Origin: Bidens hawaiensis
Lineage: Eukaryota; Streptophyta; Magnoliopsida; Asterales; Asteraceae
DNA length: 64,000 nt
Reading direction: 5' to 3'
Assembly: GCA_021521415.1 (NCBI GenBank)
Contig: JAIQDT010005455.1
Coordinates: 1 to 64,000, forward strand
The translations under genes and the position numbers were made by a program. The notes beneath the pieces were generated by a model. The model saw only the letters and a list, made by a program, of their open reading frames with translations, searched no databases and was not told the origin of the DNA. Of the stretch, positions 11,318-23,166 are shown piece after piece. Every line of letters begins with the position of its first letter. Position 1 is the stretch's first letter.

Positions 11318-11665
11318 CAGCATCAACTCCACAAGGAGAGGGATGATATCACATTCAATCATATTCAATTACATTCAATCAGACAGTTACATCCAATAAC
11401 ACAATCACACAGAGTATTCAGCTATTAAGCAATACTCTCCAGATTTCCTTACTCTGATATTATTATCTTCTCCCACAAATACTTATTCTCACACCGGAGG
11501 GTTACCCCAAAGAGGACCCCTCTGTCCCTTTCTGAGGGGTAAGTTGACGGTGCTGTTCATTTTGTAGGTGGAAGAACCCAGATCCAAGAAAACCATCGGT
11601 GAAATAGTATAATCACACCCGAGGAAAGTAGATCGTCTACCAGTGAGTCGATCCACGTTTCTTCA

Positions 11666-12624
11666 CAACCATTGATCATTTCAAAGCAGTAAAGTGAATA
11701 CTCCGTTATGTCAAAGGTACTCTCTCGTTTGGTCTTACTTTGCAGAAGAGTTTTCGGCCATGGAAGAGGAAGAAGAGAAGGGGGCTGCGAATTGGTAGGG
11801 AAGGAAAGAGAGAGGATCGATGTGTTCGTGGCCTAAACAGAAATAGAATCATAACAAACGTGTAAATTTCTTTTGGTTCTTGAATATCTATCAATTTGAA
11901 CTATAAAATTTCTAGTCAACTTTGGTGGTCATTTTAAACGTATGTAATAAGCTCATTTTGTTTTGTAATGGTTTACTTGAGTGATGCCGTATGGTCCTTT
12001 TTATGTCGTATGCCCATTTTTCGGGCCAGGTTAGTCACCTTAACATTTATATAGCATTTTCTGAATTTATCATTTATATATAAACTTAAGAAATATATAA
12101 ATAAGTGGGTTGAAGAATTTTAGCAGTTATTAACTATCTAATAAAATTCAGTAAAAAGTGTAAACCAAATCAAATAAAAAATATGTATATAAACTTTTAG
12201 TAATTAATTAAAGCAAATCCAGTTAAAAAAAATATAAGAAATATGTTGCAACTCTCTTAACCAAATACAATAAAAGAATTTTGAAAAATAAAAAGCAACT
12301 ATTTAAATCAAATCCAACATATGAGATTATGAGCGAGTAACCACCAAACCAAAGAAAATGATCGCGTTGCGTTAAATTGTAGTGTCATTAAGCTGTGGCG
12401 TCACTCAACTTTCGGGTGACTTTGTATGTCATATTTCCTACAGTAATAACAATTTGGTATAATTTACTTTTTTAACGGTCTAGTTTTAGTTTAAAAACGA
12501 ATAAAAACTGTTAATAATAGTTTGATTCACATTTAACCAAAATTGAATTATAACATCTAATCAACACTCAAAGCTCAAAAAATAATCATTACTTGCTAAA
12601 GTGTTTTAACTTCATAATTTGCAG
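11666..12624. other. Region between the Tat 3' LTR and the first visible OPT exon
   Basis: It is AT-rich with no credible coding region. It is either intron of the transporter gene (an acceptor ends it at 12624) or the flank of a truncated copy. The missing N-terminal coding sequence is not found here. Confidence 0.6.
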
Positions 12625-15600
12625 GGCATTACACGAAAAGGAATCCAAAGCACAAGGCATGACAAGGATGCGATTTTTCATGATCTTCCTAATTTTAAGC
12701 TTCGTATATTATGCATTTCCAGGCTATCTTTTCGAGATCTTGACCTTCTTCTCATGGGTTTGTTGGGTCTGGCCCCACAGCATAACCGCCCAACAAATTG
12801 GGTCGGGTTACCACGGTCTTGGTGTCGGGGCCTTCACCCTTGATTGGGCCGGCATTTCAGCTTACCATGGAAGCCCATTAGTCGCACCATGGTCCTCCAT
12901 AGTCAACGTTGGTGTCGGGTTCATAATGTTCATCTACATCATTGTGCCCCTTTGTTATTGGAAATATGACACATTTGATGCCCGCAGATTTCCAATATTC
13001 TCCAACAAGTTGTTTACCCGAACTGGGCAAGAGTATGACACCACTCGAGTTTTGACCCCGCAGTTTGACTTGAATGTGGCCGCTTACGAGAGTTACAGTA
13101 AACTATATCTGAGCCCGTTGTTTGCGCTTTCAATTGGTTCAGGGTTCGCAAGGTTCACTGCAACACTCACGCATGTCGCTCTATTTAATGGCGGGTAATT
13201 GATTATCCTAATCATATCTTGTTTTAACGAGTTCTCTTATTTTTTTTACATAGGGGTATTATTTAACTTTTGTTTTTTTCTAATCACATGTGACATCTAT
13301 TATAAAAAAAATTAGAGACACAAATTTGTTTGTTTCCTTTTTCTTACCATGTTTCGATATAAATTTTGTTGAATACCAAGTGGTATTTAAGACCTATATC
13401 GAACCGTGGACAACAAAATTAAGAACCGTGGACAACAAAATTAATTTAACTGAACACAAAGAATTTCAAAATTTAAAATTATCCATTTCTATAAGACACA
13501 ATTACGTTCTTGGTCTCTGATGTCTATCTAAAGTAACAAGATTGGGTACTAAGGTTAAAAATTCACATTTATATGTCCTAAGGTTTTAATTTTGTAACAA
13601 TGTTACATACTAACTTTAACTTCCGTTAAATGTTAACATAAAGTGCAAAAAAGCTCAGGGCATTATTGTCATTACACATTCTCACTAAAATCTTTGGCAT
13701 ATTTGTGTTTTGGAATTTCACGATCTGATTAGTATGACAACTAGTGATTTACCGGTGCGTTGCACGGCAAATTCGGTCAGTAAAACTCATGCATTACGAG
13801 TCAACGTGAATTCAGTTTATATTAACTGCATTCGTTATGGTACCATAACTAAACCTAAAAAATAAATTTATCAAATTAATATATTTAAAACAAAAAAAAC
13901 CAAAAAAAGGAAATCAGCGGCGCTCATATAACATTAAAAATACCATATTTTATGACAATATTTATTCAGTCGGTAAAAGCGGGAGTTGTGTTGCGACGTC
14001 GAGTTGATGCATATTCGGTGGTATTGATTACGTTCGTAAAGGTAACTTAAGAAAACCCAAAATATTGATTTGTTGAATTGACATATAAAAGGATTAACAT
14101 ACGAAAAAAATAAAATATTTAAAAATGTTGTTTATTCGGTCGATACAAATTATACGTTGGTGAAACCCGAGCGTTGAAGCCTACGCATGGTAAACCTGTG
14201 CGTTATGACGGTAAGTTGACGCAAATTATGTTAACTTTTGACATAATTTAAAGTTGGTACATAACATTGTTACAAATTTGAAACCTTAAAACCCATACTT
14301 GTAACTTTAAAATCTTAGTACCCAATCTTATTAGTTTTATGTCTTTCTAAAATGAAATTCAAATAAAAAATGAATTATACCATATTTTAATATAGGGAAT
14401 ATCTCATAGGATAATAACCAACTTTCAAAAGTGTTTCAATTATGTCACTCATTTATTTTTTTTCTCAAATCGGGTCACTAAATCTTCAAATCGAGTCTCA
14501 CCGATTTTTTTGTGCGTTAAGAAATAAATGGAGGATAAGATGTGGAGGTCAGAATTTGCAATATATGTAGTTATATTTTTAAAAATTTTAAAAACATTAA
14601 TTATATTAAAATTCAAAAATAAAAAATAAAATCCACACACCACTCAACGTCAACATAAAAAGAAAAGATAAAAAGATTTCCTATGTGAAACAAAAAGAAA
14701 AACGCTAAAAAAACATGTTAAAACCTTTAGTTTAATAAAATATGAAAGTTGAGTGACCTAATTAGAACATTTTTTAAAGTTGAGTGACCTAATTGAAACA
14801 CTTTTAAAACTTAGTTACTATTACATGAAATTGCACTAATATAATACCCCAAGTAATCGCCTTATCAAAACTACCCATTTTAAAAATAATTTCAAATCAC
14901 AAATGCTATTTGTTAAAAGTTGAATAAATTAGTAGTTTTTGTTAATTTAAATCTGTGATTATGTTAGGGATATATGGAAGCAGAGTAAATCAGCAATTCA
15001 AAATGCAAAACTCGACATTCATGCAAAACTAATGAAGAGTTACAAACAGGTACCACAATGGTGGTATCTGGTTTTACTGTTTGGAAGCATCGCGTTATCA
15101 CTACTCATGTGTTTCGTCTACAAAGAAGATGTGCAACTTCCATGGTGGGGCTTTCTGTTCGCGTTTGCCCTTGCATTCATTGTCACTCTCCCGATTGGTG
15201 TCATTCAAGCTACTACTAACCAGGTTTTATTTTATATTATTGATCAACTATATGTAGGGGTACAATAAGAATAATTACAAACGGAATTTAATCAAATCAT
15301 ATATTCTAATTATAGCAATGAATAATAAAAACAACATCAATAACTCAATATATTATGTGATACAGCAACCTGGATATGACATCATAGCACAATTCATATT
15401 TGGGTATATTTTGCCGGGAAAACCCATTGCTAACTTGCTTTTCAAGATCTATGGGCGAATCAGTACAGTTCATGCTCTTTCTTTCTTGGCTGATCTTAAG
15501 CTTGGGCACTACATGAAGATCCCGCCTCGATGCATGTTCACAGCACAGGTTTGATTTGTTTTGTTGCTACGACCTAACATCGCCAACAAATTTATGGGTG

Positions 15601-17754
15601 CAAATTTTTGACATGAAACAAACTTAACATGAAATTATCAAGTTTAAGTTTAGTTTAAAAGGGTTCGAGTTGAACCTTAGTTAAACGGGTCATGTGTGGC
15701 TCGTTTCTAGGGGTGTTCAAGAAATCCGAAATCCGAAAAAATTCTGAACCGAAACCGAAACCCAAATAAACCGATCCGAATAACTAATTCGGATTCGGAT
15801 TTGGAATTTTAAAAAAATCGGATTGTTCGGATTATTCGGATATCCGTTTAATCCGATTAAAAAACATGTTTTAGTGATATTTTCCGGTTTGGTATATTTA
15901 TTAGACTATTATTTGAAGTTTAAACTTTAAATTTGTGTTAAAAGTAATTCGTATTTTCCGGCTTGTATGTTGATTGTGATTCTAAACTATTAAGTGTTAG
16001 GAACAAAAGAATCGGAGATTTTTTTAGGTTTATTTCGGATAATTTCGGATTATTCGGATATTATCCTAATCCGATCCAAATTGAATTCGGATAGATTCGG
16101 ATCGGAAAGGAATATTCCTAATTCGGATCAGATCGGATCGGATTTCGGATAGGGTCCAAAAATTTTCAAATCCGAATAATCTGTTATCTGATCCGATGAA
16201 CACCCCTAGGCTCGACCTAGCATCTTCACAGGTTTAACCCATTTAGTTGTATGCTTATTTTTTTCTAATGTATAATATGTTATGGGGGCCGCGTACGGGA
16301 TACCCGGCGTTACTAAGTTGGCCGTTCAAAAAAAAAACTGATTAGGTACTTTCTACCCAAATCTAGAAGATATAAGACAAATTAAACATATCTTATAGAT
16401 TAAAAACATTTTTTATATACATTTCAATATTTTTTTTGTAAATATGCCATTTTAGGACAACTATTTGTAAGCAATAAAAATTAGGGTTTGAATCAAATAC
16501 AAACTACATTAACTAATTGTGAGAATCAAGTAGAACAATTATATATACAAATAGAGTAATTACGTAATTACATCTTAGAGTAATTACGTAATTACTCTAC
16601 TTATATATAATTACTCTACTTGATTCTCACAATTAGCACGTTCATTTAATTTGTACGTTAACTTCCCCCATAAAAATTAAGCTTAAATTGATCATTTTTG
16701 TGTCAACATGCAAAAACTCACCCCCATGTTGTGATTCATGTGTCTAAACCTTTTTCACGTTCAAGTTCGTGTCAAAATTCCCGTTTTCGGGTAATTTATA
16801 TCCAAATTTAGAATATAAAGAGTAATCACTAATCAACACCAGTTTTTAAAGTCAAAAATCTAAATATGATTATATTATATTATATATAGTTATACACATT
16901 TCTATATTTTGGTGTAAATTTGTAATTGTAGAATACTAATATGCAAAAGAAAAAGAAAAGAAATTTGGGGTTGAGCGGGTTGTGTTCGTGTCAACCCGCA
17001 AAAACTAATTTCAGGTCGGGTTCATGTGTCTGAACTGTTTACCATGTTCAAGTTCATGTCAAATTTTCTTGCCTGTGTCTACTTCAACTTGTCAACATGT
17101 AAACACGACCCATTTAACAACCCTAACTATAATTGACAGTTGGTAGGAACCCTCGTTGCCGGGACAGTAAACCTCGCGGTATCATGGTGGATGTTGGAAA
17201 ATATCGAAGACCTATGCAACATTGACGGACTTCATGATGATGGCCCATGGACATGTCCCAAATTCAAGGTCACATTCGATGCGTCTGTCATATGGGGACT
17301 CATCGGGCCCGAAAGATTATTCGGTCCCAATGGTTTATATAGAAACCTCGTATGGTTATTCCTGATCGGAGCACTTTTGCCCATACCAGTATGGATAATG
17401 AGCAAAATCTACCCCGAAAAGAAATGGATTCCGTTGATTAACATACCCGTTATATCATACGGGTTTGCAGGAATGCCACCTGCAACGCCAACAAACATTG
17501 CCAGCTGGCTAGTAACCGGAATGATATTTAACTATTTTGTATTTAAATATCGTAAACAATGGTGGCAGAAGTACAATTATGTCTTGTCGGCTGCGCTTGA
17601 TGCGGGGACCGCATTCATGGGGGTGTTATTGTTTTTTGCTTTGCAAAATGAGGGTGTTGATTTGAAGTGGTGGGGTGCACAAAAGGATCATTGTCCTTTG
17701 GCAACTTGCCCGACTGCCCCCGGGATTAATGTGACCGGGTGCCCGGTTTTTTAG
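12625..17754 (+). CDS. Oligopeptide transporter (OPT family, PT clade), 5' part missing
   Basis: Four exons join in frame: 12625-13194, 14968-15223, 15366-15548 and 17140-17754 (stop). All introns are GT-AG. They encode about 540 residues of a family usually around 730-750 long; the N-terminal roughly 200 residues, including the NPG motif region, are absent. Family features present are multiple hydrophobic membrane segments, the SWVCWVW and SITAQQIGSG stretches, KYDTFDARRFPIFSN, YESYSKLYLSPLFALS, the KIPPR motif in exon 3 and the conserved C-terminal YNYVLSAALDAG. These proteins are proton-coupled carriers of small peptides, glutathione or metal chelates in the plasma membrane. The first visible exon opens with an acceptor in phase 2, so the upstream exon or exons should lie beyond the Tat insertion. 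Confidence 0.9.
13741..14230 (-). mobile_element. Helitron-like fragment in OPT intron
   Basis: Read on the minus strand, the block ends with a GC-rich hairpin (GTGC-GTT-GCAC core at 13753-13766) followed by CACTAGT. That is the shape of a Helitron 3' terminus ending in CTAG before a host T. The other end was not located, so the right coordinate is approximate. Confidence 0.35.
15708..16208. mobile_element. hAT-like non-autonomous element in OPT intron
   Basis: It has terminal inverted repeats TAGGGGTGTTCA and TGAACACCCCTA, and an internal part made of reiterated ATTCGGAT and ATCCGAA motifs. Flanks GCTCGTTT and GCTCGACC could be an eroded 8-bp target duplication (5 of 8 match). Confidence 0.65.
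16513..16636. mobile_element. Foldback MITE-like palindrome in OPT intron
   Basis: A 124-bp near-perfect palindrome whose ends read CTAATTGTGAGAATCAAGTA and its reverse complement. The arms are about 34 bp with few mismatches, and the centre repeats AGAGTAATTACGTAATTAC. No clear target duplication was seen. Confidence 0.65.
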
Positions 17755-19300
17755 GGGTGGCTATAGGGAATGAAATAAGGGGGACAAACATGTTTGTAGA
17801 AAGCAAGTTTGGGCTAATTGGTTGATGTAAATTGGTTGTGTAGACTTTGATTTGTTTGTGTTTTGTATTTGTGTTACTATTTTGGAGTTTTGGGCAAGGT
17901 TTTACCTTTAGTATGTATTGCATTACGAGCAATTTTGTGACAACTTTTTGTTGTGTAATAATAGTCAAAAGTAATTTTGGTAAACAATGGTCGATCATGA
18001 TCTTAGATGAGTGAGTTCATAAAATGATGCTTTAAACCTTAATTATAATCCACATGTTATGAGAATCATGTATGAAATATGTTTGGATGAAAGTTTTAAT
18101 GAATTTGTGCTAATGCACAAGAGTCAAAATGGAATTTGCATCTAATCTTACTTTTAAAATGCCAAATCTATGAAACTATGGTTAAATAGGTTAATTGGTA
18201 TTTTAGAAAGTGTAATAATATGGTTAAGCTATTTTGAAACTAAATAATCGACATGACAATGAAAAATAGAAACTTGTAGAGAACAAGATACGTATAATCT
18301 ATAACAATTGTAACATGCTGGGACATTTCAAATTAGCATGCTTCTTACTTAGTGATATAGAAGAAAATGAGAATGAAAAAACAGATAACAAGAACACTTT
18401 TCCCTTAAAAACTAAAAAAAAATCTTTATGAGTGTTCGGGTGGACTGGCACATGCACAATATGGGTTAAAAGGGCGTACTCGGAAAACCAATTCGAGTAG
18501 AAAGGGAACTTCTAGAACACCGCACCTTTGGTTCGACAAAGTAATACGGTGAAACAAATCGGCTAAAAGTACCCGAAATGTTTTCGAATAACAATATTGC
18601 TTTGTTTTGAAATGTGAAATTGGGTAGCTTAGAAACTCTTACCCAATTGAATCCAAGGTAAAAAATGATGTGTAACCATTTTGATCCAATGGAAAAGGTT
18701 GGCTATATATCTTTTGTTATTATAACGGAACGAACAATGAATCTAGTGTCTTATCGATCCACAAGTTGAACCGGCTATATCGAATTTAAAAATTGGATGA
18801 CGGGGCTCTTCTACCACATTTCTAGAACGTATTGTGTAAACATCACCTTTTCAAGTCAAACCGCGGTAGGAACCAACCATTTTAACCAACAACCGCCATC
18901 ACCAACCATGGTTTCCTTGTTGGTTTGACCCTCACCATAGTTGGTCCACTTGAGGAAGTATCAACACCAACGGAACTTAGAGTGTCTATCATTTAAGCGT
19001 TTGAGACTTCTGATTTGTCTTTTGAGAGCTATAAATGTAAGGAGATAAAACCGATACATCCAATACCTATTTATGATAGCATATCGTTTAAAAGACTGAA
19101 ACTGTTACAAAGTGATATTTTTTTTCCAACGATAATAACCAAATAAAATAACCGATTTAACCATATTGGTTCTTAACATGTGGTTTATATCGGGTACAAA
19201 ACGGGTTTCCAATAACAGGTTTTTCGGTCGGGTCGGGTCGGTTTTAGAATTGATTTGCGTACGTACATGGTTAGCATTTTATCAGTTGGCCCAATCAATC
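17755..19300. other. Intergenic: OPT 3' flank to mtACP 5' flank
   Basis: AT-rich sequence, presumably OPT 3' untranslated region followed by spacer. No coding region or recognisable transposon was seen. Confidence 0.6.
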
Positions 19301-19606
19301 AGCCCATTAGCACTCGGAGCCCCTTATTACATCATACCGCCGATTACTCCGCCAGGGTTCCGTCACCGTCACCGTCACCGTCACCGCCGCACAAGTAACT
19401 AAGGTCACGTATGCCTCTTATTAACAGTTTACATTCATCAATCTTCAATCCAACAACTTCACACACTGCAGTTTAATTAATGAAATGACTTATATCCACT
19501 TATTTGCTGTAAATAATTAATCAGTACTACTTTCACCTCACACCATTTAGACTTCTGTAAGTTATAAATTGATTTTATATCTATCTGCAATTTGAATATT
19601 AACAAA

Positions 19607-20196
19607 TGTTGGGTTTGTGGAGGCTTGGGCCCAGTTTAGAAGACATGTTTACTGGGTTTAATAATGAAATTTCGTTTATTTAATGAACATGAACACGTGT
19701 TTTGTTCATTTATCTGTGTTCGTTTACATGTTAATAGTAAATACTTAAATATTATATGGACAAATAGATGGTTTTATATTTGTTCGTTTGTGTTCGTTTA
19801 CGTTTGTTCATAAATCATAATATATTTGTTTATGTTCGTGAACTGTTCTCTAGATTATAAGCGCACGTTCATAAACGAATACGAACATGTACATATTTTA
19901 AACGAGCGAACATGAATACAAATATTTGTACGATTGAGTGTTCGTCTTCATTCGGTTCGTTTACAGGCCTACATGGGAGGTCTTTGGGTCGGCTCTATAT
20001 ATCTTATTATTATGACCCGTTTAAGTTTTATTGTTTCTTAAGCTAGAAACTCTAGTGTATTTCTATATATTCATAACTTGTACTTGTAACTTCTCGTCAC
20101 GAGAGTATACCGAACCACATAAATCCTTGTTTCCCGTGTTCGTTTAATTCCTGCATTTTGATTCTGCGTGTGTTTCACATATCCGAGATCCTAACA
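19607..20196 (+). mobile_element. Solo LTR, Copia-type, in the mtACP 5' intron/flank
   Basis: It begins TGTTGGG and ends CCTAACA, flanked by perfect 5-bp duplications ACAAA (19602-19606 and 20197-20201). There is no internal domain. TGTTGG-type termini are typical of plant Ty1/Copia LTRs. An inner block of GTTCGTTT/GAACAC motifs may be a nested fragment. Confidence 0.8.
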
Positions 20197-20320
20197 ACAA
20201 ACTAATTACAAAAAAGTAATTACTGAAATAGATGTAAAATTACAGATATGATTTAGTGATTATTCTGCCTTTGAATCTTAACATCATTTATTTTTGCCAC
20301 AATTGTCATTTCAGATCAAT

Positions 20321-21579
20321 CTGCAATGCTTAAGAGATTCTGTGTTGACACATTTGAGGGTTAGGGCTTCTAGAACACAGCTTATGTTAACGCAAAACAT
20401 TTCTGTAACTCGCACCCTTCACCGGCTACTTTGCACATCAACCGGGCCCAATCATGATCAGGTAATGGCTCGGGTGATTGGACTCGTGAAGAAGTTTGAC
20501 AAGATTGATGCCACTAAGGTACCTATGCTAATGACATTTTACCTGTTAATGCTGTATGATTGTGTTTCAACTTTCAAGTTTGCTGTTTTCGTACTCCATA
20601 TTTTCAAAGAGTTATAGTTGGAGGAATTTTTTTTGGCAAAATGTGAGGTTTGGCATGTTCGTAAGATATATTTTGGTCTGTTTTTTTTTTGTTTTGAGTA
20701 GAGGTGTAACGAGCCGAGCAGAGCCCGGGCCTGTCTAGGCTTAAGCTTTGGCTTGTTTAACTTATGTGAGCTCGAGCTCGGCTTGCTAGTAGTTATTAAA
20801 GCTCAAGCTGGGCTCGTTTATTATTTCTTAGTTAATTTACATATGTTTACAGTTATTTTATATATATACTATTTAGTTGTATTTTCATAATTTTATATAT
20901 ATATAAATAATAATTTATTAATATATATCTATATAATACATTAAATTAAAATCATGTAATATTAGTCTTGTGGGCCAGCTCGAGCTGGACAAGTGAAGCT
21001 CCCGCTTGGGCTTCGTTAATAAAAAACATGGTTATTTTTAGACTTGAGCCCGTTTAAACTCGGCTTGATTCAAGCTTTTAGCAAGCTGGTCTCGAGTAGC
21101 TTGCGAGTGGCTTCGCTCATTTCAGAATTTTTATTTTAGGTAATTTGCAGCATGGTCAAACTTACTGAAAAGTCAACTCCCATGACAGTATTTTTGGGCT
21201 TTACCAAATGTTTTTAAAGTTTACTACTTTTTACGAGTCAAAACAAAGATTATTACCCAAAACAGAAATCAGACCAAAGTTGGCCAACTTTGGTCTGATT
21301 TTTGTTTTTGGTCATCTTCTTTGTTTAAGAAATTATCGTGTGTACATGATAATTTCTTAAATTACCTATATTAAACTTTTATATAACCTTAAACAGGTTA
21401 CTGAATCAGCCGACTTTCAGAAAGATTTGAGCCTTGATAGTTTGGACCGGGTGGAGCTCGTGATGGCGTTTGAGCAAGAATTCTCCATTGAAATCCCAGA
21501 TGAGCAGGCAGATAAACTCAAATGCTGTGCTGACGTGGCAAAGTATGTCCAGTCAGCCCCTAAATCTGAACATTTTTGA
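20321..21579 (+). CDS. Mitochondrial acyl carrier protein (mtACP3-like), possible CTG start
   Basis: Two coding exons, 20321-20518 and 21397-21579, join in phase 0 and give about 126 residues, normal for plant mitochondrial ACPs. The protein carries the growing acyl chain for mitochondrial fatty acid and lipoate synthesis. Residues 1-40 look like a basic, Ser/Thr-rich presequence. The phosphopantetheine Ser is in DLSLDSLD (codon 21439-21441), followed by [20 protein letters not shown]. The residue where family members have Met is CTG here; the nearest ATG, seven bases on, is in another frame, and the first in-frame ATG would remove about 30 residues. An acceptor at 20314 implies an upstream untranslated exon, possibly ending near 19402 at a CCGTCA-repeat stretch. 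The 878-bp intron holds an eroded repeat at about 20700-21120. Confidence 0.87.
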
Positions 21580-22172
21580 TGAATTGTTTTCTTGACTTAA
21601 AATCACATTTCAATTCATATTCCTTCTGGTTATACGGTTTAAAACGTTGCGAGATGATGTTTCTATGTACAAAGATCGTATCTTTTTATCGAATACATAT
21701 AACGTGTTTCATTATATGCTCAACTTTATAATATGTACATACAAAAAAAACATTAAAAAAAGAAGCATATGAAAATGATCAAGCCCCATAACTCATTGTT
21801 ATGACTGTAGCGCCTTCTCGAATGAGCATACGAAAACATGGCCATTACATTAAGATGATGTACAATGTTTAGAGTGTTTCTTCTTTATTCATGCATGGTT
21901 GTGAATATTTAGGTTTCAAATGAAACTCATGAGCGGTATGCACGAAATCCATTATCTGTTGACAACAGTGTTATTTTTTCGTGTCGGCCCGTGAAAGCTT
22001 GGTAGCAAGGCGAGTCTTTTGGTAAATTGATTATTCTCGTGCAGCATTTGTTTTCCATAGCGGGAATTGCATGTAGATGAGAAGGAAGATCGATTAGGAA
22101 GTCACCATATTCATCGGTTGTGCCTGTTATCCAATCGGATTTACTTGTTTTCTTCTTGGTGACACACGAAAC

Positions 22173-22268
22173 TGTTGGGTTTCTATGGAAATTTTAAACT
22201 TAGTTAACCATTTAACTAGTCATTAATTAAGGCGGAAGCGTGATAATCACAAACTTAAACATATGTAT

Positions 22269-22319
<51 letters not shown>

Positions 22320-23166
22320 AGTTTATATGATATGTTAATCTATGAATAACCCTTTATTCTTGTTTCAAGATTACCATTAATCTTAAGATTAGAAACCCGA
22401 GACAAAAGATCAAATAATACGGGAAAAAAAACTAAACTATCAAAGATTGTAAAACTTACATTCTTAAACCTTTAAGAGATGTAGTTGATGGTTGAAGAAG
22501 ATGATGATGTTGATGCTAGACTTTCAAAGGGAAGATCCTCAAACGGAAGATACCCTGAGCCTCCAACACACACCGAGCTATGTTAGGGAGCTTGAACACG
22601 AGAAAAAAACGAGACCCGAACCTCTTCTTTTCTTGTCTTCGGCCGAACCAAAAGCAAGAGAGAAAAGGTATTGTATATCTCTCTTCTTACTTGAAAGTAT
22701 GTTGATGCTATTTAAAATGAGATCATATCTCAATCAAATCCTTGGTTAGGTCTTGATCAAGTAAGTCTTACTCAACCTACATCAACTCTTTACCAACTTT
22801 GACCAAGTGTATGGAGTGTATGTGACTCATGTTTTAAATGATATATATATTTTATACCTTATAAAATATATAAACACCCCTTCTTTTATAAACCATTTTA
22901 TAAAAGAACACATGTTTAAATAATCATTCCAATAATAATTATTTGAATAAATAAATTAACCAATTAATTTATTTAACACTTTCAAGTAATTATTCAGAAA
23001 CCCGATTTCTGAATGTGTCGTGTTCTGTATTTGTTTTATAGATCATATCTCAACAAATACATAATTGGTGTGTGTCTAACTCGTTATTGGGTATGACCCG
23101 ACTTGGATCAAACACGACTAGCCACATTAACCTAATTATGTGTCTCGGGCATACGGTATTCCAACA
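22173..23166. mobile_element. Solo LTR, Copia-type, inserted in an Ole e 1-family exon
   Basis: The ends are TGTTGG and CCAACA, a perfect inverted repeat, flanked by perfect duplications GAAAC (22168-22172 and 23167-23171). The 994-bp body has no coding domain and includes a long AT dinucleotide run at 22271-22317. This is the product expected from LTR-LTR recombination of a full element. Confidence 0.92.
22271..22317. repeat. (AT)n microsatellite inside the solo LTR
   Basis: About 23 uninterrupted AT dinucleotides. Confidence 0.95.

Larger units (their letters stand above)
1..11665 (+). mobile_element. Tat-lineage Ty3/gypsy LTR retrotransposon (5' LTR cut by window edge)
   Basis: The order is LTR end, primer-binding site, gag, protease, reverse transcriptase, two RNase H domains, integrase, a long 3' region with an antisense gene, polypurine tract and 3' LTR. 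The last 108 bases of the 5' LTR are identical to the end of the 3' LTR, so the copy is young. A second, archaeal-type RNase H before integrase is diagnostic of the Tat lineage. With two 982-bp LTRs the full element would be about 12.5 kb. The left target-site duplication lies outside the window, and the right flank begins CAACC. Sense pol is frameshifted twice, so this copy is probably non-autonomous unless the shifts are assembly errors. Confidence 0.93.
10684..11665 (+). repeat. 3' LTR of the Tat element (982 bp)
   Basis: It starts TGAAGA and ends TCTTCA, a perfect 6-bp inverted repeat, right after the polypurine tract. The end matches window bases 1-108 exactly. A TATA box (TATAAATA) sits at 11310-11317. 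U3 holds a cluster of short imperfect repeats at 10795-10990. Confidence 0.93.

Noticed and set aside
19166..19402. 78-codon frame ending in repeated His-Arg
   Set aside because: The CCGTCA repeat generates the His/Arg tail. The stretch is better read as promoter or untranslated exon of the mtACP gene.
22492..22749. 85-codon frame in the solo LTR
   Set aside because: It lies entirely within the LTR that interrupts the Ole e 1-family exon and resembles no protein family.
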